This document shows positions 8,919 to 14,875 of a stretch of DNA of 19,527 nt, piece after piece (the first letter of the stretch is position 1; each line of letters opens with the position of its first letter). The stretch is from an uncultured bacterium. GTDB lineage: Bacteria; Bacillota; Clostridia; Oscillospirales; Butyricicoccaceae. A program made the position numbers and the translations under genes. Below the pieces are notes generated by a model that saw only the letters and a list, made by a program, of their open reading frames with translations, had not been told where the DNA came from and did not search any database. The stretch is taken from assembly GCA_905215125.1 (NCBI GenBank), contig CAJMOV010000006.1, positions 1-19,527 of the forward strand, written 5' to 3'.

Positions 8919-8942
8919 GGTGATTCGACGGTATCAATCACC
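8919..8942 (-). promoter_or_regulatory. Hairpin directly upstream of the orphan gene's RBS
   Basis: A perfect 7-bp inverted repeat (GGTGATT/AATCACC) with a 10-nt loop sits a few bases upstream of the AGGAGG of the 294-aa gene. It could be an operator or an mRNA stabiliser; no T-run follows it, so it is not a normal terminator. Confidence 0.4.
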
Positions 8943-9047
8943 TGACGCCATAGCTGAAAACAGCCTGTCGGAACTGCTTACGCCGATTTGCTCCCCGCTT
9001 GACGCCGGCCCCGCGCCTGCTGCACAGTCTCTCGCCCCTGTGCCCTC

Positions 9048-9266
9048 TCACAACATCCCCAAAAGCCAAAGGATTGGCACAGCGCCTGCCGCGGCAACCA
9101 TCGTAACGGCCGCCAGCAGCAGCACCGGTGCAGCGAAAAGGGTCAGCGGGATGACGGCCGCCGGATGCCGGCGCGCAAAGGCTTCCCACCAGCTCTCCGA
9201 AGAACGCTTTTCCTCTTTTCGCGCTGCAAGGTTCGGAAAATCCGGACGGGGTTTCACTATTGTCAC
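9048..9266 (-). CDS. Small membrane protein, 72 aa
   Basis: A short frame starting with GTG, with an AGGAG about 10 nt upstream. The first 35 residues are charged (KPRPDFPNLAARKEEKRSS, then WWEAFARRH). The remaining 37 are almost entirely hydrophobic (PAAVIPLTLFAAPVLLLAAV and onward to ILWLLGML), long enough for one or two membrane passes. This tail-anchored layout is more protein-like than the overlapping 118-aa frame on the same strand, which is Arg/Gly/Cys-rich and starts 28 bp earlier. No family recognised. The orphan 294-aa gene follows after 149 bp on the same strand. Confidence 0.6.
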   Translation of the reverse strand: MTIVKPRPDFPNLAARKEEKRSSESWWEAFARRHPAAVIPLTLFAAPVLLLAAVTMVAAAGAVPILWLLGML

Positions 9267-9597
9267 GCTCTAACATCTCCTGTCCTATCAACACCTGTGC
9301 AATCCAGGCAAATAAATATACAGTTCGTATTTACAGATTATACGGATATCAAAATGCCTTTACGGCGCGCCACCCTAACAAAACGGATGCAGCTCCAACG
9401 CCCATATATCTGTTTTTCTAGTTCCTATACCTATATTCAGTTTATTACCGAATGGATTAGCGTGCCGTTAGGACTTGTCGGCATCCGTTAAAATAGAGTA
9501 AAGCCCCTTCTCCTTTACCGCAATTTAATACCTCCTTTTATGCCTTAACGCCATTCTTAGCCTTTCAGCGCTATACTAAACAAAAGGAGGTTTTTTT
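9267..9597. other. Gene-free stretch with a long-range inverted repeat
   Basis: No convincing gene on either strand between the divergent 72-aa and 49-aa genes. The region is clearly more AT-rich than its neighbours. It contains a perfect 9-bp inverted repeat, AACGGATGC (9382-9390) and GCATCCGTT (9481-9489). A second nested complement lies within it: CCAACG, starting near 9394, with CGTTAGG near 9468. Read on the minus strand, the element ends in GCATCCGTTTTG. It could be a structured RNA or a regulatory DNA element; I recognise no known riboswitch class. Confidence 0.45.
9337..9342 (-). promoter_or_regulatory. Possible -10 element for the 72-aa gene
   Basis: TATAAT on the minus strand, about 70 bp upstream of the GTG start. 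No convincing -35 at 16-18 bp, so this is only a candidate. Confidence 0.3.
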
Positions 9598-9747
9598 GTG
9601 GACATTATACGAAATATCCTCTTTGTTTTGCTACTGTGTGCCGCAGCAGGGTTTGGCTTCTGGCTGATGCACCGTGTCGATCGCTTTGTCGCCCGCGGCG
9701 GTGTGGGGTCGGACAAGGAGAACCCGAATCCCGCTGTGCGGCGCTGA
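9598..9747 (+). CDS. Small membrane protein, 49 aa
   Basis: A GTG-started frame of 49 residues, with a textbook AAAGGAGG ribosome binding site 7-8 nt upstream and a strong terminator downstream. Residues about 2-24 form one membrane helix (IIRNILFVLLLCAAAGFGFW), followed by a short basic then polar tail (HRVDRFVARGG, then SDKENPNP). No family recognised. A TATACT at 9572-9577 could be its -10. It is a single-gene transcription unit between a gene-free region and two terminators. Confidence 0.75.
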   Translation: MDIIRNILFVLLLCAAAGFGFWLMHRVDRFVARGGVGSDKENPNPAVRR

Positions 9748-9796
9748 AATATGCCCTCATCCCAGGCCGGAATCCCCTTACGGCCTTTTCCTAAAT

Positions 9797-9832
9797 AAAA
9801 TCCCCTGTCCGGCGACGAACAGGGGATTTTTT
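9797..9832 (+). terminator. Terminator of the 49-aa gene
   Basis: A 9-bp stem (ATCCCCTGT 9800-9808 with ACAGGGGAT 9819-9827), extended by A/T pairs, with a 10-nt loop followed by a T-run. A strong intrinsic terminator on the plus strand; the A-rich left flank may let it also work on the minus strand. Confidence 0.88.
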
Positions 9833-9833
9833 C

Positions 9834-9863
9834 AAAAAGCCCTCTGCCGGCAGCAGAGGGCTT
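9834..9863 (-). terminator. Terminator of the ATPase-glycosyltransferase-acyltransferase operon
   Basis: An 11-bp stem (AAGCCCTCTGC 9837-9847 with GCAGAGGGCTT 9853-9863, 5-nt loop) followed on the minus strand by five Ts. It lies immediately after the stop of the acyltransferase-like gene. The stem shares its core with the 2253-2284 terminator. Confidence 0.85.
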
Positions 9864-9865
9864 GC

Positions 9866-10558
9866 TTATTTTATATCGCCGCCAGCGCGCGCCAGACGGT
9901 TCATCCCTTCAACCAGCTCCTGTGCGACCTGGCTGCAGGCATCCTGATAGGGCACTCCGTCCGGGAAGCGAACAGCTTCGCCGATGTACATAATCTTACT
10001 GTCGCGGCAGCAGTGTACCGGCACAAAGGCCAGATGCCGCCCTGTCTGGCGGTAAAATCGCTTCTCCAGGTGCAGAAAGCCGGTATAAATCTCGCCGACG
10101 TCCACTTCAGCGCTGGAATAATCCCGGTCGGGACACAGCAGGACGCTGCGCCCCTTTTCCAGCGTCTGGACGGAATCGCGCATCGTCTCGCCGACGCGCA
10201 CGCTGCCGCGATAAACCGGTATCGCGCGGATGCCGCGCAGCACAGCCGGCATGACGGCGGCCATCGCTCCCGCGCCCACCGCAGCAAGCGGCTTTGGCCA
10301 GCCCAAACGCTTTGTCAGCGTATACCCGTAAAAATGCTTAAAGCAGATACCCGGACGGCAAAAGACGCCCAGCGCCCACAGGCGCGGTTCCTGCGGGATA
10401 AGCGGCGTCGCATGCAGCGGGCCGTATAGGTCCTGATGATGCACAACAAAAACAGCCGGGGCTTTTACCGTGGCGGCGCCTTCGACGCTCCAACGCCAAA
10501 GCACCCCGCGCGCGCAGATGACCAGCAGCCGGCCAAAGGCGTTATAATGCCCTTTCAA
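9866..10558 (-). CDS. Lysophospholipid acyltransferase-like (LPLAT) protein
   Basis: A 230-aa protein with the overall pattern of a PlsC/LPLAT acyltransferase: an N-terminal hydrophobic segment, a VVHHQDLYGP block (about 38-47) where the NHxSxxD motif normally sits, and a later segment KGRSVLLCPDRDYSSA corresponding to the usual F/P-E-G-T-R-S block. Neither catalytic motif is canonical: the HX4D spacing is not kept and EGTRS is replaced. It may be a divergent acyltransferase acting on a glycolipid, or a non-catalytic homologue. The TTG start overlaps the upstream TGA (TTGA), with a GGGAGGAGG site 7-8 nt upstream, so translation is coupled to the glycosyltransferase. Fold assignment is moderate; substrate unknown. 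Confidence 0.7.
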   Translation of the reverse strand: MKGHYNAFGRLLVICARGVLWRWSVEGAATVKAPAVFVVHHQDLYGPLHATPLIPQEPRLWALGVFCRPGICFKHFYGYTLTKRLGWPKPLAAVGAGAMAAVMPAVLRGIRAIPVYRGSVRVGETMRDSVQTLEKGRSVLLCPDRDYSSAEVDVGEIYTGFLHLEKRFYRQTGRHLAFVPVHCCRDSKIMYIGEAVRFPDGVPYQDACSQVAQELVEGMNRLARAGGDIK

Positions 10559-11631
10559 CGGCCCGCCTCCTCCCTGGCAAAGACCCAGCGCAGCTGGATT
10601 TGATAGCTGGCCGCCGCCAGCACCAGGTCGATGATCAGCTTGGAAACCAGCTCGTCAAGCCGCAGCACGGTGCACAGCAGCCATGCCCCTAGGAAGGAAC
10701 AAAACAGCTGGATAGTCCACAAAATATAGTACCGGACAGCCGTTCTTTTCACTTCGTGGGTCTGTACATAGGGCAGGCGACGGTTTAGGCTGTAGTTGAC
10801 GATAGAGGAAAGCACCCGGGCGATGACGGCGCCCCAGAACAGCCGCACGGACAGCGGCAGACGGTGCATAAACCACTTGACCAGGGCGGCGTAAACGGCG
10901 ACGTCAGCCGCGGCCGAAAGGACAGAAGACACGCCATACTGCGCAAGCCCGCGCAGCAGCTGCACCCCGACCCGCACCGAATCGTGAAAAGCGCGGTAAT
11001 GGCTGCCCGAGTTATTGTCGATGTAAATGGTCTCAATGGGCAGGATGACAAAAGGCACACACCGGCTTTTGGCCAGGATGAGCATGTTGATTTCATACTC
11101 ATACCGCTCACCCCGCAGCGTGCACAGCGGTTCAAGCAGACAACGCGGAATTCCCCGCAGCCCTGTCTGCGTATCCTCCAGCTCAATATTATAAAGGTAA
11201 TGCATCAGCTTGCTGCTGACGCGGTTGCCGGCAAGACTGCGAGCCGGGGTGCCTTCTCCAAAGCTGCGGCAGCCCAGCACAAGCGAGCCGGGGTTTTCCA
11301 GCACGGCCTGCATAACGCGCGCGACATCCTTCACGCTATGCTGCCCGTCACAGTCCGCGGTGACGATGCCTGCCACATCGGGCAGGTTCTCCCTGCACCA
11401 GGAAAAGGCCGTTTTCAGCGCGGCCCCTTTGCCGGCATTCTGCGGGTGCCGCAGCAAAACACAGCCGTCCATCCCGGCTACGGCATCAAAATACGGTTCA
11501 CAGCGCTTATCGCTGCCGTCATCGACGATGATAACAGTGCAGCCGATGGCAGAGCGCAGCTCGGCCACATAGGAGACCAGCAGCTCGCCCGGCTGATAGG
11601 CGGGGATGACGACGCAGCAGTTCTTTTGCAA
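10555..11631 (-). CDS. Bifunctional GT2 glycosyltransferase / GtrA-like membrane protein
   Basis: A 358-aa fusion. Residues 1-225 are a GT-A family 2 glycosyltransferase of the polyprenyl-phosphate sugar synthase (DPM1-like) type: VVIPAYQPGE at 7-16, nucleotide-binding VDDGS at 36-40, and metal-binding DCDGQH at 93-98. Residues about 228-355 are a GtrA-like four-helix membrane domain (RGLAQYGVSS onward). Such proteins typically put a sugar on undecaprenyl phosphate and may help flip it for envelope glycan or glycolipid decoration. The TTG start lies 3 nt beyond the ATPase stop and is supported by AAGGAAGAG; its own stop overlaps the acyltransferase-like start. The sugar and acceptor cannot be read from the sequence. 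Confidence 0.9.
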   Translation of the reverse strand: MQKNCCVVIPAYQPGELLVSYVAELRSAIGCTVIIVDDGSDKRCEPYFDAVAGMDGCVLLRHPQNAGKGAALKTAFSWCRENLPDVAGIVTADCDGQHSVKDVARVMQAVLENPGSLVLGCRSFGEGTPARSLAGNRVSSKLMHYLYNIELEDTQTGLRGIPRCLLEPLCTLRGERYEYEINMLILAKSRCVPFVILPIETIYIDNNSGSHYRAFHDSVRVGVQLLRGLAQYGVSSVLSAAADVAVYAALVKWFMHRLPLSVRLFWGAVIARVLSSIVNYSLNRRLPYVQTHEVKRTAVRYYILWTIQLFCSFLGAWLLCTVLRLDELVSKLIIDLVLAAASYQIQLRWVFAREEAGR

Positions 11632-11634
11632 AGC

Positions 11635-14013
11635 TCACTCTTCCTTTCGGGTCAGGGCACGCTTGACGGCGCCAGACAGCAGGATGAGCGCCCCCAACAC
11701 AATGGGCAGCGCAGCGGCCAGACACAATGTCAGGCGTATGGCCGAAGGTCCGAGGGGTACAACGTGGAAAATTCCGTGCAGCATGGTGACAGCTAGGGCA
11801 AACAGCAACGCAACGCAGGCCAACAGCGCGCCGCGCAGCCGTGTCAGCGGCCAGCACAGGAACAGCAGAACCAGAATCCCGGCCAGGCCGACGAGCAGCA
11901 GGCAGACGGTAGACATCTGCTCCTGTGGCAAGCTCATCCGCGCACCCAGGGCGCTGGCCAGCAGCACTATGGCTGCAGCGCTCAGCCCGCCCGGCAGGGC
12001 GTTGAGCACAGCGCGCAGCAAAAACTGCCCGCGCACCCGTCCGTAGACCGGTTCGAACGTCAGTAAAAACGAAGGCATGCCGATCATCAGTCCACTGTAC
12101 AGGCTGACCTGCAGCGGCAGCAGCGGATAGCTTTCCGCTGCGAACAGCATGACCAGGGCGATGACAAAGGAATAAATATTCTTGACAAGGAAAAGCGACG
12201 CCGACCGGTTGACATTATTGATAACCCGCCGGCCCTCCCGCACAATATCAGGCAGGGCGGAAAAATCGGAATGCATCAGCACCAGCTGGGATACCTGCTG
12301 CGCAGCGTCGCTGCCCGATGCCATGGCGACGCTGCAGTCGGCGTCTTTGAGCGCCAGCACATCGTTGACGCCGTCGCCAAGCATGGCAACCGTGCGGCCC
12401 GACGCCTTGAGCCCCCGGATGATTTCTCGCTTCTGCTGGGGGGATACGCGGCCGAAAACCGTCGTATGCGCCGCAAGGCGTCCCAGCTCTTCCCCGCTTT
12501 CCACCGTAACGGCGTCAACGCACCGGTCGCTGCCTGCAATGCCGGCCTGCTTCGCGATGGACGCCGCCGTCGCCGCGCTGTCGCCAGAAATGACCTTGAT
12601 GTCGACCCCCTGCTCACGGAAATAAGCCAACGTCTGCGCGGCGTCCGCCCGCACCGGATCGCTCAGGGCGACAAGCCCAAGCAGAAAGGGCGTGCCCCGC
12701 AGCCGATCCCGGCCGACCAGCCCCTGTCCGCAGGCCAGGGCCAGCACGCGGCGTCCAGCATTTGCCTGCTCGTCAATTATGCCGCGCCACTGCTCTGCGG
12801 CAGCCCCTAAAACCATTTCCGGCGCGCCGAGGATGTATTCCCGCCCGTCCTCACACAGGACGGCCCCCCACTTGCGCATGGAGGAAAAGGGGATGGTTTC
12901 CCGCACCTTCCACGGTCTTGCCGGCGGCGGGCAGTATTCCGAAAGGGCTGCGGACGTGGCGTTTTCATCCCCTGACGCATCCACAAAGGCTGCCAGCGTC
13001 TCACGCAGCTCCTCCTCCCCCCTGCCATTTTGCGGCAGCAGGGCGCAGACCCTCATATGCCCTTCCGTGATGGTGCCCGTTTTGTCAATACACAGGGTAT
13101 CGACACGGGCGAGGTTTTCAATACAGCTCAGCTCATGCACCATGGTGCCCTTTCGGGACAGAGCGATGACGCTGACGGCCAGCGCAGCGCTGACCAAAAG
13201 ATACAGCCCCTCAGGAATCATGCCGACGACGGCTGCGACCGTCGAGCTGACGGCATAGCGCGTACTGGTTTCCGGATTGACAAAAGACTGCCAGAACATG
13301 GCCAGCGCCAGAGGGGTGATGATAAATCCGAGAATTTTCAGCCATTGGTCAAGGGACTTCATAATCCCGCTGCGGTGGTGGCGGCCCTTGCGCGCTTCCC
13401 CTGTGATGGTTGCGGCATAGCAATCGGCCCCGACGCCCGTCAGCTGTCCAATTCCCTTTCCCGCCATGACGACGCTGCCGGAAAGCAGCGTATCCCCCGG
13501 GTGCTTTGCGACCGTGTCGCTTTCCCCGGTCAGCAGGGATTCGTCAACTTCCAGAAATCCGTCGCGCAGCGCGGCATCGGCGCAAATTTGATCCCCTGCC
13601 GAAAACCCGACTATATCGTCCAGCACCAGCTCTTCTGCCGGCAGGTCCTTCCAGACGCCGTCCCGAATGACGGGGGCGGTGCGTGCCGACAGCAGTGTGA
13701 TGCGGTCCAGCACCCGCTTGACGCGTATTTCCTGCACAATGCCGATTAAGGCGTTGACCACGACAATGACGAGAAAAAGCATCTCCGTATACGCGCCGAC
13801 CAGCGCAAGGCACAGACCGAGCAATACAAAGACGAGGTTGAAAAAGGTGCACAGGTTGTCGCGGACGATCTGGCCGTAGGTCTTACCCAGCGCCTCCGGC
13901 GCGACATTGCTCAGCCCGGCCTGCGCGCGAGCGGCAGCCTGCGCCCCGGTCAGCCCCTGCGTCAGCTCAGGGCTGAGACGCGGCGGCTGCGGGATGTGTT
14001 TTGCCTGTTTCAT
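11635..14013 (-). CDS. Cation-translocating P-type ATPase
   Basis: A 792-aa P-type ATPase. Visible motifs: actuator TGES (162-165), M4 motif IPEG (266-269), catalytic Asp310 in DKTGTIT, and hinge GDGVND (546-551). There is no N-terminal CPx or heavy-metal-binding domain. The IPEG sequence (VVGMIPEGLYLL), compact size and long C-terminal membrane block suggest a P2-like ATPase near mycobacterial CtpE, where Ca2+ has been proposed as the cargo; that analogy is tentative. It is first in a tight operon with the glycosyltransferase and acyltransferase-like genes. The ATG at 14013 lacks a good ribosome binding site (the nearest AAAGGAG is about 39 nt upstream), yet alignment-like features of the N-terminus support this start. 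Confidence 0.93.
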   Translation of the reverse strand: MKQAKHIPQPPRLSPELTQGLTGAQAAARAQAGLSNVAPEALGKTYGQIVRDNLCTFFNLVFVLLGLCLALVGAYTEMLFLVIVVVNALIGIVQEIRVKRVLDRITLLSARTAPVIRDGVWKDLPAEELVLDDIVGFSAGDQICADAALRDGFLEVDESLLTGESDTVAKHPGDTLLSGSVVMAGKGIGQLTGVGADCYAATITGEARKGRHHRSGIMKSLDQWLKILGFIITPLALAMFWQSFVNPETSTRYAVSSTVAAVVGMIPEGLYLLVSAALAVSVIALSRKGTMVHELSCIENLARVDTLCIDKTGTITEGHMRVCALLPQNGRGEEELRETLAAFVDASGDENATSAALSEYCPPPARPWKVRETIPFSSMRKWGAVLCEDGREYILGAPEMVLGAAAEQWRGIIDEQANAGRRVLALACGQGLVGRDRLRGTPFLLGLVALSDPVRADAAQTLAYFREQGVDIKVISGDSAATAASIAKQAGIAGSDRCVDAVTVESGEELGRLAAHTTVFGRVSPQQKREIIRGLKASGRTVAMLGDGVNDVLALKDADCSVAMASGSDAAQQVSQLVLMHSDFSALPDIVREGRRVINNVNRSASLFLVKNIYSFVIALVMLFAAESYPLLPLQVSLYSGLMIGMPSFLLTFEPVYGRVRGQFLLRAVLNALPGGLSAAAIVLLASALGARMSLPQEQMSTVCLLLVGLAGILVLLFLCWPLTRLRGALLACVALLFALAVTMLHGIFHVVPLGPSAIRLTLCLAAALPIVLGALILLSGAVKRALTRKEE

Positions 14014-14089
14014 GCGATATCGGGACCCAAACAGAATACTTTGAGCCCCAACTCCTTTCTGCCCAAAGGCTTGGCGTTTCTTCAGACGC

Positions 14090-14098
14090 CAGTATAGC
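14090..14098 (-). promoter_or_regulatory. Extended -10 promoter candidate, proximal, for the ATPase operon
   Basis: TGCTATACT on the minus strand has an extended -10 arrangement; the -35 position is poor. A transcript starting here would open with a GGCGT/ACGCC hairpin and carry about a 70-nt leader. Confidence 0.4.
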
Positions 14099-14155
14099 AG
14101 AAAATTCTTTCAAAAACCTTGCGGTCCTGCCGTCCTTTTCCGTATATTTTCTTAC

Positions 14156-14184
14156 AGTATAAAGGCAGCGGGAGGGGCAGGCAA
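14156..14184 (-). promoter_or_regulatory. Promoter candidate, middle, for the ATPase operon
   Basis: On the minus strand, TTGCCT (14184-14179), a 17-bp spacer and TATACT (14161-14156). Good spacing and near-consensus hexamers, about 150 bp upstream of the ATPase start. Confidence 0.55.
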
Positions 14185-14273
14185 GCCGCCATGTCATATT
14201 CGGGCCCCGTTCAGTAAACTTTAGACCGGTGGACCAACATTTGCCTTCATTACAGAACCGACATACATTCATT

Positions 14274-14303
14274 ATTATACTTCCCGCAAAAGGGGGATGT
14301 CAA
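14274..14303 (-). promoter_or_regulatory. Strong promoter candidate, distal, toward the ATPase operon
   Basis: On the minus strand, a perfect TTGACA (14303-14298), an 18-bp spacer and a perfect TATAAT (14279-14274). If it drives the ATPase operon, the untranslated leader is about 250 nt. Confidence 0.7.
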
Positions 14304-14572
14304 GCGGCGGCTGTCGCTTTTTGGCGGATGGCCGGCATCCGCCGGGTAAAGCCATTTCCAGCACGGCATCGCGGTAAGCCTGTCCAAAAATCGTATTCTG
14401 GGCGCAGCCCCTGCTCACCCTGCCTAACGCAAGGCAATCTTCTTCGCCGCTTCAGCGATGTAATCTTCTCCTCCTCAGTCAGGGGTCGGCCGCGCCGACC
14501 GAAAACCGCGCAGCCGGCAGCCTCCGCTGCGCTGCGCCAGCGATCTCCGTCAAGCACTTTCGCCCCCTTCAT
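14300..14572 (-). pseudogene. Possible decayed second gene of the repressor-controlled operon
   Basis: A 90-aa frame begins by ATGA overlap with the stop of the 48-aa gene, which argues that a real gene once began here. Only the first part (MKGAKVLDGDRWRSAAEAAG, then GRRGRPLTEEE) looks natural; the rest is unusually Arg-rich. Protein-like stretches continue in the other two frames: DYIAEAAKKIALR just after LTEEE, then NTIFGQAYRDAVLEMALPGG to a stop near 14278. This pattern suggests a frameshifted remnant, but it could simply be a short real protein. Low confidence. Confidence 0.3.
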
Positions 14573-14715
14573 TTGCCTGCAAGCCGCAGCGTTTCATGCC
14601 GTACCCGGTCCCACTCCCTGGCAAACCATCTCCGCCATGGTACGCAATGATGTACCGTGCAGCCGCTGTTCCATTTGCATCGCACACAGGGAGACTGTCT
14701 TTTTTCTTTGTCCAT
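14569..14715 (-). CDS. 48-aa Cys-rich putative zinc-binding protein
   Basis: A short gene with a perfect AAGGAGG (14720-14726) 4 nt before its ATG. The protein has CVRCKWNSGC, then C24 (Cys10, 13, 19 and 24, plus His22 and His23), a plausible zinc knuckle. It is followed by a Trp/Arg-rich segment (WRRWFAREWDRVRHE) likely to form an amphipathic helix. This layout resembles small Cys-rich proteins often seen in phage early regions, from memory and not a database match. It is divergent from a self-cleaving repressor, and one of that repressor's probable operators lies inside its promoter, so it should be induced when the repressor is cleaved. Function unknown. Confidence 0.75.
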   Translation of the reverse strand: MDKEKRQSPCVRCKWNSGCTVHHCVPWRRWFAREWDRVRHETLRLAGK

Positions 14716-14725
14716 AGGCCCTCCT

Positions 14726-14740
14726 TACGCTTTAAGCGTA
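14726..14740. promoter_or_regulatory. Operator O1 (palindrome TACGCTTTAAGCGTA)
   Basis: A perfect 15-bp palindrome touching the AAGGAGG of the 48-aa gene, so a bound repressor would sit downstream of the start of transcription and could act as a roadblock. Same half-site (TACGC/GCGTA) as O2 and O3; centre at 14733. Confidence 0.8.
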
Positions 14741-14781
14741 TAATTGTCCAAAAATATTTGGCATGTTTTTCCATTAGCTAA

Positions 14782-14810
14782 ATTGTATCACGCTAAAAGC
14801 GTACTGTCAA
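14782..14810 (-). promoter_or_regulatory. Promoter of the 48-aa gene, containing O2
   Basis: On the minus strand, a perfect TTGACA (14810-14805), a 17-bp spacer and TACAAT (14787-14782). The spacer contains operator O2 almost exactly, so a bound repressor would exclude RNA polymerase. Confidence 0.85.
14789..14803. promoter_or_regulatory. Operator O2 (CACGCTAAAAGCGTA)
   Basis: A near-perfect copy of the O1/O3 palindrome (one half-site mismatch), centre at 14796, located in the spacer of the 48-aa gene promoter. O1-O2 centres are 63 bp apart and O2-O3 centres 42 bp apart, about six and four helical turns. Confidence 0.8.
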
Positions 14811-14820
14811 TACTTTATTC

Positions 14821-14849
14821 TTGCCTTTTATACGCCTATAGCGTATAAT
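14821..14849 (+). promoter_or_regulatory. Promoter of the S24 repressor gene, containing O3
   Basis: TTGCCT (14821-14826), a 17-bp spacer and a perfect TATAAT (14844-14849). Operator O3 covers the end of the spacer and the first bases of the -10, predicting autorepression. Confidence 0.85.
14831..14845. promoter_or_regulatory. Operator O3 (TACGCCTATAGCGTA)
   Basis: A 15-bp palindrome with perfect TACGC/GCGTA arms, centre at 14838, overlapping the -10 of the repressor gene. Confidence 0.8.
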
Positions 14850-14875
14850 GGAGGCAGAAAGCGAGGAATAACGCT

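Noticed and set aside
8938..9294. 118-aa minus-strand frame overlapping the 72-aa membrane protein gene
   Set aside because: Composition is Arg/Gly/Cys-rich as expected from an out-of-frame GC-rich read; the 72-aa frame has a natural charged-plus-hydrophobic layout.
13967..14272. 101-aa minus-strand frame overlapping the start of the P-type ATPase
   Set aside because: Its ATG lies beside the -10 of a strong promoter, upstream of the expected transcript start; no ribosome binding site at either possible start; it overlaps the ATPase coding start in another frame.
14726..14845. Interpretation of the palindromes as canonical Gram-positive SOS boxes
   Set aside because: The Firmicutes LexA box is CGAAC-N4-GTTCG; these sites are TACGC-N5-GCGTA, so they fit a distinct CI-like repressor rather than housekeeping LexA.
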